From contig NZ_QGGB01000005.1 of the NCBI RefSeq assembly GCF_003150675.1, positions 124,001-188,000 on the forward strand: a stretch of 64,000 nucleotides of DNA, in the 5' to 3' direction. A program made the translations under genes and the position numbers. Below the pieces are notes generated by a model. It was not told where the DNA came from and searched no databases. It was given only the letters and a program-made list of their open reading frames with translations. The stretch comes from Rhodohalobacter mucosus (GTDB lineage Bacteria; Bacteroidota; Rhodothermia; Balneolales; Balneolaceae). Below are positions 1 through 9,487 of this stretch, in pieces. The first letter of the stretch is position 1. Each line of letters starts with the position of its first letter.

Positions 1-2
1 TA

Positions 3-1676
3 CGTAAGGAAGGTGAGATAAGTCCGGATCTGTTATCGTCACCACCCGTTTTTATTGTTGTTTGTAACAACACATCCGTTTCTCGTGAGATGTATAAAGC
101 GATAGCCGGTTACGAGATTCTGAATGAGGATGATGAAATAGAACGGGTTGTTGGAGGAAAACTGGACTTATTTTCCAACTATGATGAGCAAACCAATCGC
201 CCTAAGAGAAAATCACCTACTCTCTTGATTGATAGTGAAGCGCTGGATGATGCTGATCAGATTAATAAGGATTTTAAAAAGATTTTCGCATCGGAAATTG
301 AAGAATTTAAGAAACAGTACGCTAATCAATATGGACAGGGGACGGCTGATCGGATTGATGATGCAGATATATTACGAGAGGTGGTAAATACAGTTGGTAA
401 ACCCGGAAAACTTGGAGGACACATTCGCTGTGTAGTCTCAGTTTCGATGCTTACTGAGGGGTGGGATGCTAACACTGTAACTCACATTATGGGTTTGCGT
501 GCTTTTGGCTCTCAACTATTGTGTGAACAGGTGGCTGGTCGGGCTTTGCGGAGAATGAGATACGATCTGGTTGGGTATGATAAAGAAGGAAACCCGACGA
601 AAGATCAGCGGAAAATAGTAGAGTATAAATTTCCACCTGAATATGCCCAGATCATCGGTGTTCCCTTTAAACTGTTTAAACAAGGTGCTACGGAACTGCC
701 TGAGCCTGTTGAAACACATCGAATTTATGCCATGCCGGAGAGGCAAAAAGAGCACGAAATTACGTTTCCTGTATTGAGCGGTTATCGTAAAGAGTTTTCA
801 GAAGATGAATTGACTTGTGACTATACAGATGTTGAGCCGTATGAAGTAGATTTAACGGACTTACCACTTGGGACAACTATGGGATCTGCTTTTACGGATG
901 ATGACCGGCAGCTAAAAGTTCAATCTGTGAAAGAAAAACGGGATCAGGAAGTTATTTTCAATTTGACCCGACACGTTCTTCGTTATCATTTCTCAGATGG
1001 CGAAAAGAATCTAAACTTTGGCCTGTTCAACAGGGTGAAAAAGATAGTTGAGAAGTGGTATGATGAGCGATTGACGGTTATAGGGCATGAAGACAATGTG
1101 TATAAACGGCTGATTGAAATCTATGATCCCATCGCGGTTACAGATCACATTATGAGAGGTGTGAATGCGGTAAAGAACACGGAAGAGTTTATTCGGCCCA
1201 TTTTTGCCCGTTCCTCAGAAAAGTTTGGCAGTACCCGGTATGTAAATGGTGTAACGCAACGTGAAGTACGGCCTACAACCAAAAGCCATGTGAATGCGGT
1301 TGTAGCTGATTCCGACTGGGAGCAAATCGCCGCTAAAGAGATGGAGAATCTGGATGAGATCCTGAGCTATGTAAAAAACGACTATCTCGGTTTTTTTATC
1401 CCATACCTCAAAGATGGTTCGGAGCGAAATTACCAGCCGGACTTTCTATGCCGGTGCAAAACACCATCCGGAAAAATCATAAATCTGATTCTCGAAATCA
1501 GCGGTTACAATAAGGATAAAGCTGAAAAGAAATTCTATACAGAAAAATTCTGGCTGCCGGCCGTGAATGCGGTTCGGGATAAATACAAGTATGATGAATG
1601 GCATTTCCTTGAGGTGGCCAACGATATTCGCAATACGCGGCAGCTTTTGATCGATAAAATCAGGTCGATAACATGA
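3..1676 (+). CDS. Type III-like restriction enzyme, helicase-nuclease subunit (C-terminal part; gene cut by window edge)
   Basis: The frame is open from the first bases, so the N-terminus, including Walker A and the DEAD-type box, lies outside the window. 557 codons are visible. Superfamily 2 helicase motif V (EGWDANTVTHI, near 460) and motif VI (QVAGRALRR, near 530) are clear, and they define the ATP-dependent translocase core. The C-terminal part has a PD-(D/E)XK-like signature: YQPDF near 1430-1445, then LILEISG near 1487-1507. The usual ExK lysine is not obvious, and a downstream lysine (NKDKAEKK) may substitute. The overall pattern fits the BPTD_3080-like group of type III-type restriction endonucleases. 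The cognate methyltransferase is probably the gene at 3579. Three toxin-antitoxin-chaperone genes separate the two, which is unusual for a res/mod pair. Family assignment is confident; cleavage activity is inferred. Confidence 0.85.
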   Translation, partial: RKEGEISPDLLSSPPVFIVVCNNTSVSREMYKAIAGYEILNEDDEIERVVGGKLDLFSNYDEQTNRPKRKSPTLLIDSEALDDADQINKDFKKIFASEIEEFKKQYANQYGQGTADRIDDADILREVVNTVGKPGKLGGHIRCVVSVSMLTEGWDANTVTHIMGLRAFGSQLLCEQVAGRALRRMRYDLVGYDKEGNPTKDQRKIVEYKFPPEYAQIIGVPFKLFKQGATELPEPVETHRIYAMPERQKEHEITFPVLSGYRKEFSEDELTCDYTDVEPYEVDLTDLPLGTTMGSAFTDDDRQLKVQSVKEKRDQEVIFNLTRHVLRYHFSDGEKNLNFGLFNRVKKIVEKWYDERLTVIGHEDNVYKRLIEIYDPIAVTDHIMRGVNAVKNTEEFIRPIFARSSEKFGSTRYVNGVTQREVRPTTKSHVNAVVADSDWEQIAAKEMENLDEILSYVKNDYLGFFIPYLKDGSERNYQPDFLCRCKTPSGKIINLILEISGYNKDKAEKKFYTEKFWLPAVNAVRDKYKYDEWHFLEVANDIRNTRQLLIDKIRSIT

Positions 1677-1737
1677 AGAGAAGGAATGAATATGCGATTA
1701 GTTGGGAACTTTTTAGTCAACCTATAAGTTGATTACC

Positions 1738-2301
1738 ATGAAAATTGTTCCTATAATCGAAGATCCTGAGCCGATACTGTATACTGTTCAGTATCTTAAT
1801 GAAGAAAAAGATGAGTTAGACAAGGCGTTTGATGAATGGATGGATCCCGAGTTTTTGAAGCATTTCTTTGAATTAAACTCAGAGGACTTGAAAGCGTATA
1901 ATAATTTTCATGGCACCCATTACACGGTAGATGAAGCAGTATCAAAGACAATTGACGATGCCTTTGATTTTCAAGATCTATTATACGAGGCTGCAGACCC
2001 TGGAAATAAAACTGAGTTGAAAATTCTTCAGGATTTATTTGAACCTCTGCGCAATCATGAAAACGAATATTATTCGCTGCAAAAAAGTAAAGCAAGAAAC
2101 TCCTGGCTCCGTTTTTATGCCATACGAATTGAAGAGAATTTATACGTTATAACAGGTGGATGTATAAAACTCACACAAAAAATGAAAGAACGCACTCATA
2201 CCGATTTGGAATTGAAAAAAATCGATCAAGTGAAACGGTATTTGAAGAATAAAGGGCTTATCAATAAAAAAGCGTTTAAAGAATTAGAATTAGGTATTTA
2301 A
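1738..2301 (+). CDS. HigB/RelE-like toxin of a toxin-antitoxin-chaperone (TAC) cassette
   Basis: This is a 187-residue protein. The ATG at 1738 is preferred over an in-frame TTG at 1729. The N-terminal 100 residues are acidic and not recognised. The C-terminal third reads like the Gp49/HigB branch of the RelE superfamily: WLRFYAIRIE (123-132), a hydrophobic strand LYVITGGCIKLTQK (135-148), then a charged helix ERTHTDLELKKI (151-162). In such toxins the arginine and the GxxKxTQK-type strand build the mRNA-cleaving site. It lies 4 nt upstream of an XRE-type gene that is itself followed by a SecB-like chaperone. That toxin-antitoxin-chaperone order matches the HigB1-HigA1-Rv1957 system. At 187 residues it is longer than usual HigB proteins (roughly 95-125). 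RNase activity is inferred, and an N-terminal fusion domain remains possible. Confidence 0.65.
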   Translation: MKIVPIIEDPEPILYTVQYLNEEKDELDKAFDEWMDPEFLKHFFELNSEDLKAYNNFHGTHYTVDEAVSKTIDDAFDFQDLLYEAADPGNKTELKILQDLFEPLRNHENEYYSLQKSKARNSWLRFYAIRIEENLYVITGGCIKLTQKMKERTHTDLELKKIDQVKRYLKNKGLINKKAFKELELGI

Positions 2302-2305
2302 TACC

Positions 2306-3022
2306 ATGACTGATATAAAGAAAAAAATAGCTGAAGTAGCTGAGAAAGATAAAAGCAAGTGGCTTGAAAAAGCTAAATATCGTCGTGAAAATCGTGATTG
2401 GTTAGTGAAATCAAAGCGTATAGCTCTGCGTGTACTCGGTGTGCTCAAGGAAAGAGGTATGCAGCAGAAAGAGTTGGCGGAAAAGTTAGGGGTATCCAAA
2501 CAGCAGGTGAGCAAAATTGTGAAAGGAAAAGAGAACCTGACTCTCGAAACAATTTCAAAGCTTGAGAAAGCTTTGGAGATATCTTTGTTAATAATTCCAA
2601 GCCATAAATCTGAATCAGATCAACAAGAGAAACCAGCTAGAGCTCAAGTAGATCAATTTAGTAAATTAAAGGAAACAGCAACTATTCTTTCACAAATTGA
2701 ACCGCAATTGATTAGTTATCTGCAAGTAGCCATGGATTCTGAAGAATATGCTGCTCGTGAAAGTGTCAAAAGAACATTTATTAATCTTTTTGATGAAATC
2801 AGAAGAGATGAGACTAAAGATAACAAGTACTTGTTTAGTTATTTGTTATCTGATGTACGTCATCAATACATTAACACAGTTAAAGAAGAGGTTAGGAATA
2901 GTTTTGCAAAAAATATCCCTACTGTTAAAACACACTTCTCCTCTAAAGTCAAATGGACTCAAGCAAATAAGCAGGTTTGGGAATCACCTGAGGATAAACC
3001 AAAAATGATGCTTGTTGGATGA
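2306..3022 (+). CDS. XRE-family HigA-like antitoxin with long C-terminal extension
   Basis: This 238-residue protein has a classical helix-turn-helix at about 40-93 (QKELAEKLGVSKQQVSKIVKG), typical of XRE/HigA antitoxins that bind their own promoter. A predicted helical stretch follows (about 115-205). The tail ends in a tryptophan-bearing segment (KVKWTQANKQVWESPEDK, about 215-232). In known TAC systems the antitoxin carries a short C-terminal chaperone-addiction (ChAD) sequence that exposes aromatic residues and makes the antitoxin unstable unless a SecB-like chaperone binds it. The W-containing tail is a plausible ChAD, but that is inference. The stop codon overlaps the start of the SecB-like gene by ATGA, so translation is probably coupled. 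It is much longer than an ordinary HigA (about 100 residues), and the middle region has no assigned role. Confidence 0.75.
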   Translation: MTDIKKKIAEVAEKDKSKWLEKAKYRRENRDWLVKSKRIALRVLGVLKERGMQQKELAEKLGVSKQQVSKIVKGKENLTLETISKLEKALEISLLIIPSHKSESDQQEKPARAQVDQFSKLKETATILSQIEPQLISYLQVAMDSEEYAARESVKRTFINLFDEIRRDETKDNKYLFSYLLSDVRHQYINTVKEEVRNSFAKNIPTVKTHFSSKVKWTQANKQVWESPEDKPKMMLVG

Positions 3023-3480
3023 GTACAAAAAAAGATTTAGTGTTTGGCTTTAAATTTTCAGATATCGATACTCATGAGTTTGCCACAATTGATGAAAATT
3101 TTAAAGACTCGGAACCATCTAACCTTGCACTGTCCATTAATTATGGTGTGAATCCGGAGCTTCGGGGTGTCGGCATCAAATTCAAAGTTCAATTTGAACA
3201 AAAGAAGAAACCTTTCCTCATTATTGCAGCCACATGTGGATTTGAAATTGAAAAGAAAGCGTGGGCTAAGCTGCTGGATAAAGAGTCAAACAAATTAATC
3301 CTCCCTGAGGACTTTGCCTCCCACCTTGCCGTTTTAACCGTGGGAACCATTCGGGGAATTTTACACGAAAAAACAAAGGGTACTCCTTACAACAAATTTA
3401 TTCTACCTCCGATCAACCTGACAGAGTTGATTAAACAGGATGTTGAGATTGATTTAGAAAAGCTGGAAGAACCTGAATAG
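3019..3480 (+). CDS. SecB-like chaperone of TAC system
   Basis: This 153-residue protein resembles SecB. It has an extended beta-sheet region (FKVQFEQKKKPFLIIAATC, about 55-73) followed by a helical C-terminal part, HLAVLTVGTIRGILHEKT (105-122), and then NKFILPPINLTEL (126-138). This mirrors the SecB C-terminal pattern in which a helix containing an Arg is followed by a P-x-N-F/L segment. General export SecB genes do not normally sit beside XRE regulators, whereas SecB-TA chaperones of TAC systems (for example Rv1957 or CmdC) do. It begins within the antitoxin stop codon (ATGA overlap), so the two are likely made together. Expected role: hold the antitoxin until it can neutralise the toxin, with release on envelope stress or phage infection. 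It could also serve as a true export chaperone; a genome-wide check for another secB would help decide. Confidence 0.75.
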   Translation: MSTKKDLVFGFKFSDIDTHEFATIDENFKDSEPSNLALSINYGVNPELRGVGIKFKVQFEQKKKPFLIIAATCGFEIEKKAWAKLLDKESNKLILPEDFASHLAVLTVGTIRGILHEKTKGTPYNKFILPPINLTELIKQDVEIDLEKLEEPE

Positions 3481-3578
3481 GCACATTCCTGGATATATTG
3501 ACGTCAGAATGTTGGCGACTCGATTGGGGGTTTTGGTTTAATTACATTCATTTTTTTATAAATACCTATTAATCTGCT

Positions 3579-6332
3579 ATGGCTAAATCCTACCGGCATT
3601 CCGATAAGCGCGCTCACATTCCTTCAAAAGAAGAAGCGGGGTACGAAGATGCCAACCCCAATGTGCAAAAGGGAAAAAAGAAGTTACAAATTCCGGTAAA
3701 CCCGGTCATTGAGCGTGGCCGAGATCCGGAACTGTTCTGGATGCACAAATACAATAACGATAAGGAGATTGCTCTGCTACTGGATGCCATTGCCGGCAGC
3801 AATGATAAAGAGGAGATTAAGGAACTGGCCGCAGAGCTTCGCGAAATCGTACTGAATCCCGATTCCGGCAATGAACGCTGGAAAGAACTGCTGGAAGTGG
3901 ACATTCGCTCACTCTACCGGTATGAACACATTGCGCCCGAAAAATTGATTAAGGGGTTACATCGTCTGGTAGAGGAAAAACAGGATCAGCCTGATCTGTT
4001 TTCTACCAATGAACTATTTGGCAATGCACTTGAGAAGGATGAGCTTGAAAAGGTAAGCGAATATTACAAGCATAATGATGGTTGGAGTAACCGCCTGATA
4101 CAGGGCGACAGCCTTCTGGTAATGAGCAGCTTGTTGGAACGCGAAGGCATGGCCGGACAAGTACAGATGATTTACATTGACCCACCCTACGGCATTAAGT
4201 ACGGCAGCAACTGGCAGATGAAAGTTAATGATCGCTCGATGTCGTATTCTGATCCTGATAAGGATTTATCTGGAGAACCAGAAGTGATTAAAGCCTACCG
4301 CGATACCTGGGAACTGGGGATTCACTCCTACCTGAGCTATCTGAAAGAACGTCTGCTGGCCGCCAGGGAATTGTTAAAAGAGAGTGGGTCCTGCTTTGTA
4401 CAGATCAGTGATGAAAATGTGCACCTCGTAAGGAATTTGATGGATGAGGTGTTTGGAAGTGAGAATTTTTCATCAATGATATACTATGCTACTACCAGTG
4501 GATTTACTACTAACACGCTGAGTAGAGTTGGTGATTATATTTTATGGTATGGGAAAAATCTTAAAGAAATAAAGTACCGACAATTATTTGACGAATTAGA
4601 TCTTCCAGTAAATGACCCGAATTATCGATTTATAGAGCTCAAGAGTGGAGAAAGAAGAAAAATGACTAAACTTGAGAGAGAAAATCCTCAAAATATTCCA
4701 GATGGTGCAAGAATTTACAGGATAGGAGACCCAACCTCTCAGGGTAAAGCTTCAGAAGATGAACCATTTGAATATAAAGGTGAAATATATAGACCTGGAA
4801 ATAGGCACTGGACACATACAGTAAAGGGATTGCAAAATCTTGTTGATAAGAATCTAGTTGTAAAAACTGGAAATAATCTTGGTCTCGTAAGGTATTTTGA
4901 TAATTATAAATTAAAAGAATTGAGCAACAATTGGTTAGATACTGGAACCGGCGGCTTTAATGAGACAAAACGGTACGTTGTTCAAACTAACGCGAAAGTT
5001 GTAAAACGGTGCATTTTAATGGCTACTGATCCGGGTGATTTAGTTTTAGATCCTACTTGTGGTAGTGGTACAACGGCGTATGTTGCCGAAGAATGGGGAC
5101 GTAGATGGATAACTATTGAAACTTCTCGCATAGCACTTAATATTGCTAAAACTCGATTAATGACAGCAGCATATCCTTATTATTACTTGCATAGTGAGGT
5201 TAATATAAATCGGGGATTTAAAAAGGATGGTTCTATAAAGAAAGAGGTGACCTATAAGCCTGAATTAGACCAAATTCAAGATATCCGTCAAGGTTTTGTA
5301 TACAAGGAAGAACCGAATGTATCAATGCGACAACTTGCTTATGATGAGCCTCCAGATACAGAGACACTATATGATAAACCTTTATTAGATCAAGATAAAC
5401 TCCGTGTAACTGGTCCATTTACAGTAGAGACTCTTCAAAATTTTGAACCGGTTGCTCCCGAACAGTTGGAAGACAAAACCAACTCCGATGAAAATGGCCA
5501 GCGATTCGAAGAGCTGGTGTTTGAGCATTTGAAGTCGGCCGGTGTAAAGAATGGTATTAAAAATGAACAGGCGGTATTTAAACGAATTGAGTCGCTGGCG
5601 GATGTGTGGCTGAACGCTGAAGGATTTTATGATACCGAGCATGGTGAGCGAAAGGCGTATATGCATATCGGTCCCAAGTTCGGTACGGTGAGTAAAGAGG
5701 CTGTCAACAATGCCGTAAAAGAGTGCCGTGCCCGCGGTGATGCCGACTGGCTCATCATTCTCGGTTTCAGCTTTGAAAGCGACATCCAGAACCAGACTCA
5801 TACAACCAGTATGGGTACTTTCGAAGTCACCAAAGTACGCATGCATGATGATCTATTGCAGGAAGGCCTACTCAAAAAAGACAAAAAAGCGGCCTCCTTC
5901 ATAACAATTGGTGAACCCGATATCAAAGTGTCACCGTTGGAGGAAGATACTGACAAAGTGCAAGTCGAAATCCTCGGCCTCGATATCTACGATCCCATCA
6001 AAGACCAGGTAAAAGCCCGTAACCGCAAAGACATTGCCTACTGGATGGTGGACGATGATTATGATGGCAGCAATTTCGTTGTGAAACAGATTTTCTTTTG
6101 TGGCGGCAGTAAAGATGAATTCAAGGATTGGGAAAAAGGCCTCAGCGATCTGGCCAAACAGAGCCAAAAACGAAATGCCGAACGCACTCTCAAAATTGAA
6201 ATCGACGACGAAGCCTTCGACCGGCTATACGGATTTAAATCCCACCTCATCAAGAAGAAAGAAGGCCAAAAAATTGCGGTTCGGGTTGTGAGTCAGTTTG
6301 GGGAGGAGAGTACGAAAGTTGTGGGGGTTTAA
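3579..6332 (+). CDS. Site-specific DNA methyltransferase (type III-like Mod, beta class)
   Basis: This 917-residue protein transfers methyl groups from S-adenosylmethionine to adenine or cytosine amino groups. The catalytic motif IV is DPPY at residues 201-204 ([13 protein letters not shown]). The SAM-binding motif I ([10 protein letters not shown]) lies near residues 488-497. Motif IV before motif I is the beta-class order used by type III Mod subunits. The segment between them holds the target-recognition region. About 300 residues of C-terminal extension follow, as seen in partners of BPTD_3080-like nucleases. The gene is separated from the nuclease gene by the TAC cassette. Base composition shifts inside the gene: roughly 4440-5460 is visibly AT-richer than both flanks (for example 20 G+C in 4741-4800 against 34 in 5701-5760), consistent with recombinational exchange of the recognition domain. 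The modified sequence is unknown. Confidence 0.9.
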   Translation: MAKSYRHSDKRAHIPSKEEAGYEDANPNVQKGKKKLQIPVNPVIERGRDPELFWMHKYNNDKEIALLLDAIAGSNDKEEIKELAAELREIVLNPDSGNERWKELLEVDIRSLYRYEHIAPEKLIKGLHRLVEEKQDQPDLFSTNELFGNALEKDELEKVSEYYKHNDGWSNRLIQGDSLLVMSSLLEREGMAGQVQMIYIDPPYGIKYGSNWQMKVNDRSMSYSDPDKDLSGEPEVIKAYRDTWELGIHSYLSYLKERLLAARELLKESGSCFVQISDENVHLVRNLMDEVFGSENFSSMIYYATTSGFTTNTLSRVGDYILWYGKNLKEIKYRQLFDELDLPVNDPNYRFIELKSGERRKMTKLERENPQNIPDGARIYRIGDPTSQGKASEDEPFEYKGEIYRPGNRHWTHTVKGLQNLVDKNLVVKTGNNLGLVRYFDNYKLKELSNNWLDTGTGGFNETKRYVVQTNAKVVKRCILMATDPGDLVLDPTCGSGTTAYVAEEWGRRWITIETSRIALNIAKTRLMTAAYPYYYLHSEVNINRGFKKDGSIKKEVTYKPELDQIQDIRQGFVYKEEPNVSMRQLAYDEPPDTETLYDKPLLDQDKLRVTGPFTVETLQNFEPVAPEQLEDKTNSDENGQRFEELVFEHLKSAGVKNGIKNEQAVFKRIESLADVWLNAEGFYDTEHGERKAYMHIGPKFGTVSKEAVNNAVKECRARGDADWLIILGFSFESDIQNQTHTTSMGTFEVTKVRMHDDLLQEGLLKKDKKAASFITIGEPDIKVSPLEEDTDKVQVEILGLDIYDPIKDQVKARNRKDIAYWMVDDDYDGSNFVVKQIFFCGGSKDEFKDWEKGLSDLAKQSQKRNAERTLKIEIDDEAFDRLYGFKSHLIKKKEGQKIAVRVVSQFGEESTKVVGV

Positions 6333-6473
6333 TATTGTTTATTTATGCATTTCATTACATAATTTAATTTGAAATGTATCTAGATGCACTGCGCAAGCTG
6401 CGTCATCACAATCGCAGCGCCGCACTCCGCGCTTATCTGGGCTGATCCATCCCTCAACCTATGAGTTTATCGA

Positions 6474-6505
6474 AGCCGCTCTCCCAATCGGGAGCGGCTT
6501 TTTTT
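6474..6505 (+). terminator. Rho-independent terminator
   Basis: A GC-rich hairpin with arms AGCCGCT(CT)CCC and GGGAGCGGCT, a 4-nt AATC loop and a 2-nt bulge is followed by a run of seven T. It lies about 140 nt after the methyltransferase gene and 60 nt before the sensor kinase gene, so it insulates the restriction locus from the two-component locus. Confidence 0.85.
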
Positions 6506-6512
6506 ATGATGC

Positions 6513-6532
6513 AATCACATGAACATGTGATT
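6513..6532. promoter_or_regulatory. Inverted repeat, putative response-regulator site 1 (upstream of sensor kinase)
   Basis: A perfect inverted repeat has 9-bp arms around an AA spacer. Its core is TCACATG-AA-CATGTGA at 6515-6530, a 7-2-7 layout typical of NarL-family operators. It ends 35 nt before the sensor kinase start, so it may overlap the promoter or leader and serve autoregulation. Near-identical sites precede three downstream lipoprotein genes. Confidence 0.55.
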
Positions 6533-6565
6533 TGACCCTGTCTGTGAACTTGTTAGCTTTTATGG

Positions 6566-9442
6566 ATGCTGAAATACTGGCTGATCATACAGTTTGGGTT
6601 TCTTTTCACAGTGTTGTCACTCCCTGTGAACGGGCAGATCATGCCGTTCCGAAACTACTCCATTGATGTGGGTCTGAGTGAATCCGTGGCTCACGACCTT
6701 ATTCAGGATGAGCGGGGATATGTATGGGTTGCAACCGGTTACGGCTTGAACCGGTTTGATGGCAATTACTTCAGGCAGTTCTACGAGGATGACGGGCTTG
6801 CCAATAATAAGGTCAACTCACTCTACCAGGATTCAGAGAAAAAAATTTGGGTAGGCACTGAAACCGGCATCTCACTACTTGAAGATGATTCTTTGCACAC
6901 TCCTTCCCATCTCACAGGACTGAATCAATTTGCGATACGCTCCATTTTTGAAGACAATCAAGGCTCATTCTGGTTCGGCACGGACGAAAACGGACTTTGG
7001 AAACTGGGCCCTGATAACGAGCTCTATTCTGTTTCAGAACGATTGAATATCCCGGCGGTCTCGGTAAGGGCTATTGATCAGTCGGCAGACAATACCATCT
7101 GGGTGGCATCACGTGAAGGTGTTGTTCGGATAAATGATGGTGAGGTTGTTCATTACGATAAGGATGACGGACTGCCTGAATTAAGGGTGAGAGATATCGT
7201 TGCAGATGATTATGGACGTGTTTGGGCAGGTTCAAGGTCGGGCCTGGCTCTTTATCAGAACGGGAGTTTTCGTCTCTACACGCAGAATGACGGACTCAAT
7301 GACAATCGGATTCAATCGATTACGGTAGAATCGGAAAACCGTATATGGCTGGGCACAGAAAATGGCGTTTCCCTTTTTAACGGACAGGATTTTGTGAATT
7401 ATACGCGTGAAAACGGACTGCCTGCTACCATCATCTATGATACCATGAAGGACCGCGAAGGCAATATATGGTTCGGCACCCTGGGCGGCGGAATAAGCAT
7501 CTATTCCGGCGATATCTTCTACAGCTATACGATAGACAACGGGCTTCCAAATAACGTGGTAAACGGTTTTGAAGAAGATGAAATGGGCAGAATCTGGGCG
7601 GCTACGTTTGGCGGGGGGTTGGTCATTATTGATGACGGAGAATTTTCCTATTTCACTGAAGAAAACGGACTGATTGACAATAAAGTCTATGCGATTTACA
7701 GAGATAGTTTTAACCGAATGTGGATCGGGACCAATGAGGGGATATCAGTCTACGAAAATGGTGAGTTTCGCACATTTGAGCTAGACGGAGTTCAGCTCAG
7801 AACCGTAAGGAAATTTTTCGAGGACCCCGAAACCGGCGACTTCTGGATCGCTACCTACAATGACGGACTATTTCGTCTTCGGGATGGTGGGTATGAGCAA
7901 TACCATACAGGAAATGTATTGACCAATAATACGGTGATGGATATCAAAAAACATTTCAATGGTGATATGTGGTTTGCCACCTACGGCGGCGCGGTACGCT
8001 ACGACGGGGAAGAATTTCACTTTGTTACCATTGCGGACAATCTTCCAAGTAACGGCGTAATTCACATTCATATTGATCAGAATGGGGAAGTCTGGTTTTC
8101 CACCTTTAACGGGCCCGCTTACTATAAAGACGGGCGGGTACAGCGAATTCTGCGAACCGACAGAACCGAGTCGATTTTCTACTACACCGAGCAGGATTCT
8201 TTTTTCCGGTACTGGTTTGGTACCAATACGGGGTTATATCTGTTCAGGAAGTCTGAATTTGATACGCACACCACAGAGCTGGAGAGAATGCTTTCATACC
8301 GATTGTATACCACAAAGCAGGGCCTTATAGCCAATGAGCTCAATGCAGGGGCTTCGCTGCTCGCATCTGACGGCAGTATGTGGCTGGGCACGGTTGAAGG
8401 ATTGAGCCGTTTTTTTCCGGATAGAATTCAGAAAAACAGAGTGCCGCCCGGACTTGAATTTCAGGAGCTGCTGATGAGCGGTACGCCCGTTCAAAATAAC
8501 CGGAAATGGCAGTTCAAATACGATCAGAACTTTCTTCAGGCTACATTTATCGGCCTTACTTATGAGGCCCCTGAGCAGATTATTTATGAACACAGATTGA
8601 GAGGGTATAACGACTGGCAGCTTACAATGGAAAACAGTGTAAACTACCCGGAACTTCCTTCTGGTGACTACCGTCTTGATGTGAGGGCCTACAATGCAGA
8701 CGGTACGCGAAGTACGAAAACAGCATCCTTTGAGTTTAAAATATTCCCTCCCTTTTATTTGCAGACATGGTTTTTGCTGCTGGTCATTGCTGCGATTATC
8801 GGGTTGGTATTATTCTCCGTTCGTTATTTCAGGGTTACCAAACAGGTGGATATGGAAAAGATGCGGGTTCAGATTGCAAGCGATCTGCACGACGATGTGG
8901 GATCTTCACTGACTGAGCTGGCGCTGCAGACAGATTTTCTTCAGGCTGTTGAGCTCAACCCGGAAGTGAAAGACACGCTCAAACAGATTGGTGAACACAG
9001 CAGGAAAATCGTTTCGAGCCTGGATGATATTGTTTGGTCGATCGATTCCCGGAATGATACGGCCGGAGACCTTACAGACAGAATGCAGGATTACGTGAAC
9101 CACATTTTTGTAAACGGCCACGCTGACGTGTTTTATCACTTCGAAGATCTGCAGATGGACCAGAAGCTGCCTGTGGACGTTAAAGAAAATATTTACCTGA
9201 TATTCAAGGAGTCCGTTAACAATGTAGTGAAACACTCCAATGCGACCCGGGTGGATATCTATTTTTCATTCAATGGCAAAAACTATGAACTTGTGATCCG
9301 CGACAACGGAACGGACAGCAATACAAACCGGAAATCGGGCCAGGGTTTAAGGAATATGAAAATGCGCGCCGAAAGGATCGGAGCGGATATATCCATCGAG
9401 CCGGGAGACGGATTTACGGTGGAAATGAAGGGAACCGCGTAG
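6566..9442 (+). CDS. Two-component sensor histidine kinase with periplasmic beta-propeller (Reg_prop/Y_Y_Y) domain
   Basis: This 958-residue protein has a signal peptide (1-24). A long series of propeller repeats with the recurring I/MW-x-G/A-T/S-x-x-G signature runs through about residue 640, followed by a Y_Y_Y-type immunoglobulin-like domain (about 655-722). One transmembrane helix lies at about 730-752. The cytoplasmic kinase has a HisKA_3 H-box, ASDLHDDVGSSL, with His775 as the likely phosphorylated residue, and a GHKL ATPase with N-box KESVNNVVKHS and a GQGLRNMKMRAERIG region. This is the layout of one-membrane-span propeller sensors common in Bacteroidota, here without a fused response regulator. 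The partner regulator follows 46 nt downstream. The signal sensed is unknown. In gut relatives such sensors detect glycans, but the neighbours here are lipoproteins and not glycan-use genes, so an envelope cue is as likely. Confidence 0.93.
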   Translation: MLKYWLIIQFGFLFTVLSLPVNGQIMPFRNYSIDVGLSESVAHDLIQDERGYVWVATGYGLNRFDGNYFRQFYEDDGLANNKVNSLYQDSEKKIWVGTETGISLLEDDSLHTPSHLTGLNQFAIRSIFEDNQGSFWFGTDENGLWKLGPDNELYSVSERLNIPAVSVRAIDQSADNTIWVASREGVVRINDGEVVHYDKDDGLPELRVRDIVADDYGRVWAGSRSGLALYQNGSFRLYTQNDGLNDNRIQSITVESENRIWLGTENGVSLFNGQDFVNYTRENGLPATIIYDTMKDREGNIWFGTLGGGISIYSGDIFYSYTIDNGLPNNVVNGFEEDEMGRIWAATFGGGLVIIDDGEFSYFTEENGLIDNKVYAIYRDSFNRMWIGTNEGISVYENGEFRTFELDGVQLRTVRKFFEDPETGDFWIATYNDGLFRLRDGGYEQYHTGNVLTNNTVMDIKKHFNGDMWFATYGGAVRYDGEEFHFVTIADNLPSNGVIHIHIDQNGEVWFSTFNGPAYYKDGRVQRILRTDRTESIFYYTEQDSFFRYWFGTNTGLYLFRKSEFDTHTTELERMLSYRLYTTKQGLIANELNAGASLLASDGSMWLGTVEGLSRFFPDRIQKNRVPPGLEFQELLMSGTPVQNNRKWQFKYDQNFLQATFIGLTYEAPEQIIYEHRLRGYNDWQLTMENSVNYPELPSGDYRLDVRAYNADGTRSTKTASFEFKIFPPFYLQTWFLLLVIAAIIGLVLFSVRYFRVTKQVDMEKMRVQIASDLHDDVGSSLTELALQTDFLQAVELNPEVKDTLKQIGEHSRKIVSSLDDIVWSIDSRNDTAGDLTDRMQDYVNHIFVNGHADVFYHFEDLQMDQKLPVDVKENIYLIFKESVNNVVKHSNATRVDIYFSFNGKNYELVIRDNGTDSNTNRKSGQGLRNMKMRAERIGADISIEPGDGFTVEMKGTA

Positions 9443-9487
9443 CGAACAGGCTGTGCGGACAATTAAATCAGAGAAGGAGGAACAGAT

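Noticed and set aside
6380-6440. Possible tRNA-like structure in the spacer after the methyltransferase gene
   Set aside because: GC-rich words such as GCGCAAGCTGCG occur, but no T-loop, anticodon arm or acceptor stem could be assembled.
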